Assembly: GCF_000716715.1 (NCBI RefSeq)
Contig: NZ_JNYJ01000093.1
Location: 1 to 12,535 of the forward strand
DNA length: 12,535 nt
Direction: 5' to 3'
Origin: Dactylosporangium aurantiacum
Lineage (GTDB): Bacteria; Actinomycetota; Actinomycetes; Mycobacteriales; Micromonosporaceae
Positions within the stretch are counted from its first letter, which is position 1. Each line of letters opens with the position of its first letter. Shown here one piece after another: positions 7,064 through 12,535 of the stretch. The translations under genes and the position numbers were made by a program. The notes below the pieces were generated by a model. It had not been told where the DNA came from and ran no database searches. It worked only from the letters and a program-made list of their open reading frames with translations.

Positions 7064-7371
7064 GCGGATCATGGCGCCCCGAGGAGCGGGCCGTGCTCGC
7101 CGAGATCGAGCGGCGCATCGAGGCCGACGATCCGCGGTTCACCGCCGGGTTCGTCAGTCTACGACCCTGTCCGCCGCGTGAGTACCGGAGCCGGACGCGC
7201 CGGCGGGCCGCTGTCTGGGCCGGGTGCATCGCGGTCGTGTCCGGAGTCGGGCTCGTCATGTGGCTCTGGCTGGGATGGTTCGTGGCCGCCATGTTCGGCC
7301 TGGAGTCCGTGGTGATGGGCGTGTTGATGGCGCTCGACCGGAATCCTGACCCTGAGGCTTCCGCGATCTGA
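7060..7371 (+). CDS. DUF3040 small membrane protein
   Basis: 103 residues from the GTG at 7060, chosen because the DUF3040 signature starts at once: RPEERAVLAEIERRIEADDP, then RF. Basic residues RSRTRRR precede two transmembrane segments (about 52-70, with VMWLWLGWFV following, and 75-90). It ends DPEASAI. Function is unknown; the family is confined largely to actinobacteria. A paralogue with a matching tail lies at 5207-5446. The gene is preceded by element B and converges on the receiver gene, with 14 bp between stops. Confidence 0.8.
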   Translation: MSGSWRPEERAVLAEIERRIEADDPRFTAGFVSLRPCPPREYRSRTRRRAAVWAGCIAVVSGVGLVMWLWLGWFVAAMFGLESVVMGVLMALDRNPDPEASAI

Positions 7372-7372
7372 A

Positions 7373-7399
7373 CGCTGCGGCCGTGTCAGGGACGCAGCG
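7373..7399. terminator. Bidirectional hairpin between DUF3040 and receiver genes
   Basis: CGCTGCG (7373-7379) and CGCAGCG (7393-7399) form a perfect 7-bp stem with a 13-nt loop. It spans the gap between convergent stops and includes the TGA of the receiver gene (7386-7388). The arrangement mirrors the hairpin at 5530-5562. Confidence 0.45.
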
Positions 7400-7880
7400 G
7401 TGGGTCGTCGCGGTCCACGACGATCGACAACCGTGGCACGCCACGGATCATCCAGATCAACTGGGCGAAGTCGACCGGCTTGCGGAAGAATTGCTCGGCG
7501 GGCAGGCCGAAGTCCCGCAGCATCTGCTCCTCGACGGCGGATGCCGTCAGGACGACGACGTGCAGGTGTGCCAGTCGCGGGTCGTTGACCACCCAGTCGA
7601 GTACGACCCGGCCGTCGATGCCGGGCAGGTTCAGATCCAGCAGCAGCACGTCCGGCGTCGGTGCGTCGTGGTACGCACCGCGACGAGCCAGGTAGTCGAG
7701 CGCCTGCCGGCCATCGCCGATCACCATCACCTGGTTGCGAAGGCGGTGCTCGCGGAACTCGTCGAGCGTGTATGCGACGTCGCCGGGATCGTCCTCGACC
7801 AGCAGGATCTGGGCCAGCGGCAGCGGCGTGCCCGGATGCATCGGGTCGTCGACGTCCTTGCCTATCGCATCCCACGTCAC
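7386..7880 (-). CDS. Single-domain response regulator (CheY/Rcp1-like receiver)
   Basis: 164 residues from the GTG at 7880, which has GAGGGAG 8 nt upstream. Receiver motifs are complete: acidic pair in ILLVEDD (29-31), phosphoacceptor Asp82 (VLLLDLNLPGIDG), Thr112 (VLTAS) and Lys134 (FRKPV). There is no output domain. The layout and GDVAYTLDEF/LDYL spacing resemble the Rcp1 group that pairs with phytochrome-type or hybrid histidine kinases. It presumably accepts phosphate from a kinase elsewhere and acts by protein contact. No kinase gene is in the window. A 16-bp palindrome lies 67 bp upstream. Confidence 0.9.
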   Translation of the reverse strand: MTWDAIGKDVDDPMHPGTPLPLAQILLVEDDPGDVAYTLDEFREHRLRNQVMVIGDGRQALDYLARRGAYHDAPTPDVLLLDLNLPGIDGRVVLDWVVNDPRLAHLHVVVLTASAVEEQMLRDFGLPAEQFFRKPVDFAQLIWMIRGVPRLSIVVDRDDPPLRP

Positions 7881-7946
7881 GAGTGCCACTCCCTCGGCTG
7901 GGCAGCATGCTGCAGTCGCCGACCAGACTTCCCGGCACACCCTGAA

Positions 7947-7962
7947 CCCTGGCATGCCAGGG
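7947..7962. promoter_or_regulatory. Perfect 16-bp palindrome upstream of the receiver gene
   Basis: CCCTGGCATGCCAGGG is its own complement. On the minus strand a -10-like TACAAT (7970-7975) ends 7 nt before it, so the palindrome would cover the transcription start, a repressor-like position. No good -35 is seen. Confidence 0.5.
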
Positions 7963-8070
7963 CCAAACCATTGTACTGACACAACCGTCCCCACCAGGCG
8001 GCGTCGCCGGCCGGCCGGCACCCCGACGCTGTACGCCTACCGGCATCCCGCGATAGAGTCGACCAATAGT

Positions 8071-8096
8071 TGCATGTGCACAATCATTGGTGCTGA
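8071..8096 (+). promoter_or_regulatory. Shared upstream element, copy C (before nitroreductase)
   Basis: TGCATGTGCACAA (8071-8083), ATTG (8086-8089) and GTGCTGA (8090-8096). The parts occur in the same order as in copies A and B, but with 4 fewer bases between ATTG and GTGCTGA. It lies inside an outer ACCAAT/ATTGGT inverted repeat (8062-8067 and 8086-8091), 25 bp before the nitroreductase start. Confidence 0.45.
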
Positions 8097-8121
8097 TCGT
8101 GCGGCGTAGGAGGCTGATCCC

Positions 8122-8586
8122 GTGACCCGGCGTATCCCGCGACGCCTTGCACGGGCCCCCATCCCGATGTATCGACACGGTCTCGGCTGGCTGCTCGGAC
8201 CTCGACTGGCGATGATCGAACACCGGGGCCGGCGCAGCGGGCAGCCCCGGCACGTCGTCCTCGAGGTGCTCGAGCGGGACGCCGGCACACTCGTCGTCGT
8301 CTCCGGCTACGGGCGCACATCCCAATGGTTTCGCAACATCGAGGTGCATCCGGACGTGCGGATCTGGACCGGACGCTGGCGAGGCGTGCCCGGCCGAGCG
8401 GAGATCCTGTCCGCCGGGGACAGCCATGACCAGCTCGAGCGGTACCGCGACCGTCACCCGCGCGCCGCGGCGAACCTCGGCCGGAGCCTGGCCATGCCCG
8501 ACCTGACCAACGCCGGTCCGCTCGCGCCCGACGTCGGCCTCCGGCTCCCGGTGGTGCGCATCCGGTACCCCGAGGAGCCACCGTGA
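8122..8586 (+). CDS. Deazaflavin(F420)-dependent nitroreductase family protein
   Basis: 154 residues, GTG start with AGGAGG 7 nt upstream. The split-barrel signature of the Ddn-type family is clear: MIEHRGRRSGQPRHVVLEVL (31-50), LVVVSGYG (57-64) and SQWFRNIEVHPDVRIW (67-82), followed by GVPGRAEIL. Members use F420H2 to reduce quinones or nitro compounds and often belong to redox or dormancy responses. It is preceded by element C and divergent from the receiver gene. It is likely the first gene of a plus-strand set with the three STAS genes, although 167 bp separate it from the next. Confidence 0.85.
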   Translation: MTRRIPRRLARAPIPMYRHGLGWLLGPRLAMIEHRGRRSGQPRHVVLEVLERDAGTLVVVSGYGRTSQWFRNIEVHPDVRIWTGRWRGVPGRAEILSAGDSHDQLERYRDRHPRAAANLGRSLAMPDLTNAGPLAPDVGLRLPVVRIRYPEEPP

Positions 8587-8753
8587 CGGCACGTCCGCCG
8601 GGGTACGGCAGCCGTCCTTCGGACACGTACCGGATCCAGTGACGAAGCCACATGCGGCGGGGCACCGTCATGGAACCGTCACACGGCCGCCGAATCCTCT
8701 CCACATGGACGGCGCAGGGTGATGCACGTATCGGACACCCGCCGGGAGGCGCC

Positions 8754-9150
8754 GTGACAACACCCATCGTGCCCTACATCGAGGTTGTCATCACCGGCCC
8801 GTTGAACGCATCGACGCTGCGCCGATGGCGTCGACTGCTCGACGAGGCCGTGGCGGCCGGACCGGCGCATCTCGTCGTCGACTTCGCCGGCTGCGCCGAG
8901 CTCGACCAGACAGGTACCGCGCTGCTCGCCGGCGTGCACGAACGGATGTGGGCGACCGGGGGGGCGACTGACGCTCCGGGGCATGAATCCCCGGCTGAAC
9001 CAGGTCCCGCCTGCGGCGCCAACACCGGTTGGTTACCGACCGAAGCACCTGGGACGCCAGTCCGGGCCGGTAGCTCCGATCTCCTCGACCGTGCGGCGGT
9101 ACGAGCCCGCCGGCACGGTGCAGGATCGCAGAACGATCCCGACGGCGTGA
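8754..9150 (+). CDS. STAS-domain protein 1, apparent frameshift in a G7 run
   Basis: GTG start at 8754 with GGGAGG 4 nt upstream. Residues 1-70: YIEVVITGPLN, HLVVDFAGCAELDQTGTALL and VHERMWATGG, a clear STAS (anti-sigma-factor antagonist) fold. The usual D-S-S-G loop reads DQTG (51-54). At the G7 run 8958-8964 the family tail continues one base out of frame: RLTLRGMNPRLNQV, parallel to QLTLRGLSMHLYQL in STAS 2. The restored frame ends at TGA 9148-9150. As written the frame runs to 9317 and overlaps STAS 2 by 97 bp, which is unlikely to be meaningful. The restored tail also seems to lack about 7-10 residues relative to STAS 2. Confidence 0.65.
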
Positions 9151-9220
9151 TGCGTCGTCGACGGCCCGCCGTCCGTACGGCCGACGTACGACATGAACTG
9201 ACACCCGTTGGAGGAGCCGC

Positions 9221-9649
9221 ATGCGGCCTGCCACGCCGACCACAACGGACGCCATCGTCGAGATCGTCGTCACCGACACGCTGGACGAGAACTCGGTACG
9301 CCGCAACCACAGATTGATCGAGAACATGGTCGAGATGCGGCCGGCGCACTGCATCATCGATCTGACCGCGTGCCGGACGGTCGACCAGTCCGGTGCCGCC
9401 TTCCTCGTCGACGTGCACCGCACCATCGGTGCCGGCGGCGGGCAGTTGACACTGCGCGGGCTGTCGATGCATCTGTACCAGCTGCTGCAGCCGGCGCGGA
9501 TGGAGGAGATTCTCCAGACCGCGGCCCGGCCGTCCGGATACCGGCCGCGGCACCGCATGCTGCGACCACGGTCCAGACAGCTGATCAATGAGCGACAGAG
9601 TGAGGATCTTCGCTGGTGGCGGGCACCCGCGACGGACGGTGCGCGATGA
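9221..9649 (+). CDS. STAS-domain protein 2 (anti-anti-sigma-like)
   Basis: 142 residues, ATG with GGAGGAG 4 nt upstream. STAS core at about 11-105: IVEIVVTDTLDENSV, HCIIDLTACRTVDQSGAAFL and LTLRGLSMHLYQLL. The phosphorylation-loop region reads DQSG (55-58), as in STAS 1. The Arg-rich tail (GYRPRHRMLRPRSRQ and beyond) has no known domain. The stop overlaps the next start (ATGA at 9646-9649), so translation is probably coupled. Family members act in partner switching with anti-sigma kinases; no kinase is present here. Confidence 0.85.
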   Translation: MRPATPTTTDAIVEIVVTDTLDENSVRRNHRLIENMVEMRPAHCIIDLTACRTVDQSGAAFLVDVHRTIGAGGGQLTLRGLSMHLYQLLQPARMEEILQTAARPSGYRPRHRMLRPRSRQLINERQSEDLRWWRAPATDGAR

Positions 9650-10275
9650 GCGCCGTACTGAGCCTCGACGGCACCGACTTCAGCCTCGCCTGCGACGAGT
9701 GCGGACACCTGATCCCCAATCTTGCCGGGACGATGCGCGACTGGAATGTCGCGTGGAGCCTGTTCACACAGGACGGTTGGCACGGGGCGCCTCGCGCTGT
9801 CGGGCCACACGCCTGCGGTCGGTGCGTGGTGTCGCCCCGGCCTTCCGGCACGATCGGCCAGACGCTTTATTCCTCGGTCGGACGGCTCCGACGGACGGAC
9901 GCCGCACGGCGGGTAACCCTCCAGGTGCTGTCCGACGTGACCGTTGTGCATCTCAAGGGCGGGCTCGGCCTGCTGGACAACACCGCCCTGCATGACCTGC
10001 TCGAGGCTGAGCCCTCGCCTGGCAGGCACCTGCTGTTCGAGCTGAGCCTGCTACCGGTCGTCGACTCCGCGACGCTCGAGATCCTCGTGCAGGCTCGTGA
10101 CCGGACGCTCGCCAATGATCGGCGCACGTGTGTCGTCAGCGCGTCCGGCTCCGTCGTGCGCGCGTTGCGACTGCTCTGCCTCGATCAGGTCCTGCCGAAC
10201 TTCGTCGACCAGATCGCGGCCCTGGACTGGCTGCGGTGCCATGGGGCCGGCGGCCTGTCCCACCCGGCTGATTGA
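9646..10275 (+). CDS. CX2C-X37-CX2C ribbon domain fused to a STAS domain
   Basis: 209 residues, coupled to STAS 2 by the ATGA overlap. Residues 1-62 carry cysteines 16, 19, 57 and 60 (CDEC, CGRC) with DGTDFSLACD, DWNVAWSLF and GWHGAPRAVGPH between or around them. This is the same domain as the 84-residue protein at 5532-5786. A linker (63-86) leads to a STAS domain at about 87-195: VTLQVLSDVTVVHLKGGLG, LLFELSLLPVVDSATLEILV (VDSAT in place of D-S-S-G) and TCVVSASGSVVRALRLL. The likely role is a metal-binding or redox-sensing input on an anti-anti-sigma-like module (inference). It ends 14 bp before the convergent lectin/SMP-30 gene. Confidence 0.8.
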   Translation: MSAVLSLDGTDFSLACDECGHLIPNLAGTMRDWNVAWSLFTQDGWHGAPRAVGPHACGRCVVSPRPSGTIGQTLYSSVGRLRRTDAARRVTLQVLSDVTVVHLKGGLGLLDNTALHDLLEAEPSPGRHLLFELSLLPVVDSATLEILVQARDRTLANDRRTCVVSASGSVVRALRLLCLDQVLPNFVDQIAALDWLRCHGAGGLSHPAD

Positions 10276-10289
10276 GCGACCGACTGGCA

Positions 10290-11750
10290 TCAGTACGGGT
10301 TGCCGGGGAGGTTGAGGCGCACGCTCAAGATGCCGAAGCCCGCCGACGCGGTGCCGGAGGTGATGAACAGGGTCTTGCCGTCGGGGCCGCCGAACGCCGC
10401 GTTGGTGGTGCTGCGGCCGACGGTGATGACGCCCAGCTGCTGGCCGCCCGGGGTGTACACGTGGACGGTGCCCTCGGAGTTCGACGCCCAGTACAGGTTG
10501 CCGGCGCAGTCGATCGTCACGCCGTCCGGGCCGTTCAGCGACGTGAAGACGCCGCGGGTGCCGATGCTGCCGTCGGTGCCGATCGGGTACTTGTAGATCT
10601 GGTTGGTGCCCATGGCGGCGACGTACAGCGTCCGACCGTCCGGGGACAGGGCGATGCCGTTGGGCTGCCGGAGGCTGCCGTCGACCAGCTCGACCTGACC
10701 GTTGCGCACCCGGAACACGCCGGTCATGCCGCCCATCGCGTCGGGGCGGTTGCCCCGCTGGTAGGTCGGGTCGGTGAAGTAGACCGTGCCGTCGGCGGCG
10801 AGGGTGAGGTCGTTGGGGGAGTTGAAGAGCCGGCCGTTGTAGGCGCTCGCGACCGTGGTGCGGGAGCGGTCCGCCAGGCTGAAGGCGGAGACGCTGCGCT
10901 GGTCGTGGGTCGCCGCGACGACCCGTGTGCCGTCGCGGGTGACGGCCAGGCCGTTGCTGCCCGCGTCGGGGATGAACGGCTCGAAGGTGGCGGTCTGCGG
11001 GGTGTACCGCCAGATCGTCGACGGCTGCACGCCCTGCGACCCGGTCGGGCTCTGCATGTCGGAGAAGAGCAGGTAGCCGGGGTTGGCGACCCAGGTCGGT
11101 CCCTCGGTGAAGGCGAAGCCGCCGCGCACGAGGGTCGCGGTCATCGACGATGCCGGCAGCGGGTTGACCGACGACGGGCACCCCGACGGCGTGGACGGCG
11201 TCACCGGCGGGCTGGACGAAGGGCTGGACGAGGGTGTGGTTGACCCGGGCGAGGTCCACTGCTGGTCGGTGCCACCGCCGCACGCCCACAGCACGACGCC
11301 CGAGGCGTTCGCGGTCAGGCACAGCCCGGACTGCACGCCGGTGATGGTGCCGTCGGCGTTGGCGGTCCACTGCTGGTTGGTCTGGCCGTTGCAGTCCCAG
11401 ATGACCACCGCGGTGCCGTTGGTGGTGCCGCGCCCGTAGGCGTCCAGGCACTTGTTGCCGTACACCGTCAGCTGCCGGCCGGACGTGTACGTCCACCGCT
11501 GGTTGGTGCCGCCGGTGCAGGTCCACAGCTGCACCCGGGCGCCGTTGGTCGTGGCGGCGCCGCTGACGTCCAGGCACCGGCCCGACTGGACCCCGACGAT
11601 CGGCGTGCTCTGTCCCGGCACGATGGTCGCGGCCTGCGCGGGGGCCCGGGTTGCCAGGACCACGCCGGCGAGGACGAGGGCCGCGGCCAGGCCGCCGGCT
11701 GTGGCAGCCGCTCGCGTGCGACCGTTGCGTCCCGTGTACGAGCCGGCCAT
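10290..11750 (-). CDS. Secreted ricin-B lectin (CBM13) plus SMP-30/gluconolactonase-like beta-propeller
   Basis: 486 residues. ATG at 11750 with GAGGGG 4 nt upstream; an upstream in-frame start would push the signal peptide inside. Signal peptide 1-41 (RTR, hydrophobic AALVLAGVVLA, APAQA). Residues 47-167 are a three-repeat ricin-type lectin (SGRCLDV, NQRW; NKCLDAYG, NQQW; SGLCLTA, DQQW). Ser/Thr/Pro linker 168-198. Residues 203-482 are an SMP-30-like propeller with expected metal ligands Glu216 (TEGPTW), Asn364 (QPNGIALSPDG) and Asp409 (GPDGVTID). It probably binds polysaccharide and hydrolyses a sugar lactone or related ester outside the cell; the substrate cannot be told. It is divergent from the xylanase gene. 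Confidence 0.92.
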   Translation of the reverse strand: MAGSYTGRNGRTRAAATAGGLAAALVLAGVVLATRAPAQAATIVPGQSTPIVGVQSGRCLDVSGAATTNGARVQLWTCTGGTNQRWTYTSGRQLTVYGNKCLDAYGRGTTNGTAVVIWDCNGQTNQQWTANADGTITGVQSGLCLTANASGVVLWACGGGTDQQWTSPGSTTPSSSPSSSPPVTPSTPSGCPSSVNPLPASSMTATLVRGGFAFTEGPTWVANPGYLLFSDMQSPTGSQGVQPSTIWRYTPQTATFEPFIPDAGSNGLAVTRDGTRVVAATHDQRSVSAFSLADRSRTTVASAYNGRLFNSPNDLTLAADGTVYFTDPTYQRGNRPDAMGGMTGVFRVRNGQVELVDGSLRQPNGIALSPDGRTLYVAAMGTNQIYKYPIGTDGSIGTRGVFTSLNGPDGVTIDCAGNLYWASNSEGTVHVYTPGGQQLGVITVGRSTTNAAFGGPDGKTLFITSGTASAGFGILSVRLNLPGNPY

Positions 11751-11770
11751 GGCACCCCTCAGTGTCGATG

Positions 11771-11815
11771 ATCGTCGATTGACGAATTGTGATTCGACGA
11801 TGCCGGGACCGTCAA
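11771..11815 (-). promoter_or_regulatory. Promoter with overlapping inverted repeat for the lectin/SMP-30 gene
   Basis: On the minus strand, -35 TTGACG (11810-11815) and -10 CACAAT (11786-11791) are 18 bp apart. A perfect 8-bp inverted repeat, ATCGTCGA (11771-11778) and TCGACGAT (11794-11801), brackets the -10, an operator-like layout. The start codon is 36 bp beyond the -10. Confidence 0.45.
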
Positions 11816-12113
11816 CTTTTTCGAAACCGATCGCCATGCTGAATCGTCCTGCAAAAAAGTGTTATGCGTCCGCGGTCCGCCGAGTCGCGACTGAAATTTT
11901 CGATCGTCCGGCGGCTCCGTGTCCCTTTCCTGAACCCGCTCTGAACTGCTGTGATGCATTATCATGGTCGTTTTTCGAAACAGTCTTGCGTTGGCTGACT
12001 TGAATGTTGTGATGTGTTCTGGAATCCTCGCGGTCCGAAGTGCGAACGTTCCGCCAGGCGCTCGCTGATGGGCCGGCCGCCCCGGTGTGCCAAGGTCACG
12101 CCCGGTTGTGGAT
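11816..12113. promoter_or_regulatory. AT-richer intergenic region between lectin/SMP-30 and xylanase genes
   Basis: No gene is seen. The stretch is notably richer in A/T than the rest and holds the 11-bp direct repeat TTTTTCGAAAC at 11817-11827 and 11971-11981, each with a palindromic TTTCGAAA core. GATGCATT occurs at 11953-11960 and again at 12128-12135. It is likely the combined upstream control region of two secreted-enzyme genes. Confidence 0.4.

Positions 12114-12535
<422 letters not shown>

Noticed and set aside
7159..8592. 477-codon minus-strand frame
   Set aside because: It crosses three genes with clear domains (DUF3040, receiver, nitroreductase) in other frames and shows no domain itself.
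10051..11577. 508-codon minus-strand frame
   Set aside because: It is a His/Arg/Pro-rich shadow of the lectin/SMP-30 gene, which has all domain motifs in its own frame.

Overview
The window is GC-rich DNA with strong G/C third-position bias, GTG starts, secreted hydrolases with Pro/Ala or Ser/Thr linkers, a ricin-lectin fusion, DUF3040 proteins and an F420-type nitroreductase. This points to a filamentous actinomycete, plausibly Micromonosporaceae (inference; no rRNA or tRNA is present).

Layout. (1) 1-638: 3' end of a CoA-disulfide-reductase-like flavoprotein carrying a rhodanese domain. (2) 639-1534: about 0.9 kb with no convincing gene, holding only a BON-like fragment. (3) 1629-4576: two divergent secreted enzymes, an S8 protease with a P domain (minus) and an SH3b-GH73 cell-wall hydrolase (plus). 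The region between them carries two operator-like inverted repeats. (4) About 4585-4800: a wrecked IS5-type transposase. (5) 5071-10275: a small-protein signalling/stress island with two DUF3040 membrane proteins, a short zinc-ribbon-like protein, a PRC-barrel protein, a truncated MarR regulator, a lone receiver, a deazaflavin-dependent nitroreductase, and three STAS-domain genes, the last fused to the same ribbon domain. (6) 10290-12535: secreted-enzyme genes, a ricin-lectin/SMP-30 protein (minus) and the start of a GH10 xylanase (plus) behind a LacI-type palindrome.

How the parts may work together. A related sequence element of about 26-30 bp lies upstream of three transcription units in the island (5071, 6924, 8071), suggesting one shared regulator. 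Its core resembles an FNR/CRP-like or MarR-like site. STAS domains, a receiver and a nitroreductase fit a stress or redox/dormancy response. No anti-sigma kinase, sigma factor or histidine kinase is visible, so the circuit is incomplete here. The most novel item is the CX2C-X37-CX2C domain found both alone and fused to STAS with identical cysteine positions.

Several genes look broken: the transposase, the first DUF3040, the PRC barrel (extra G), MarR (lost C terminus), the first STAS (G7 run) and the xylanase (deletion of roughly 64 nt). Either the region is decaying or the sequence contains errors; read data would tell.
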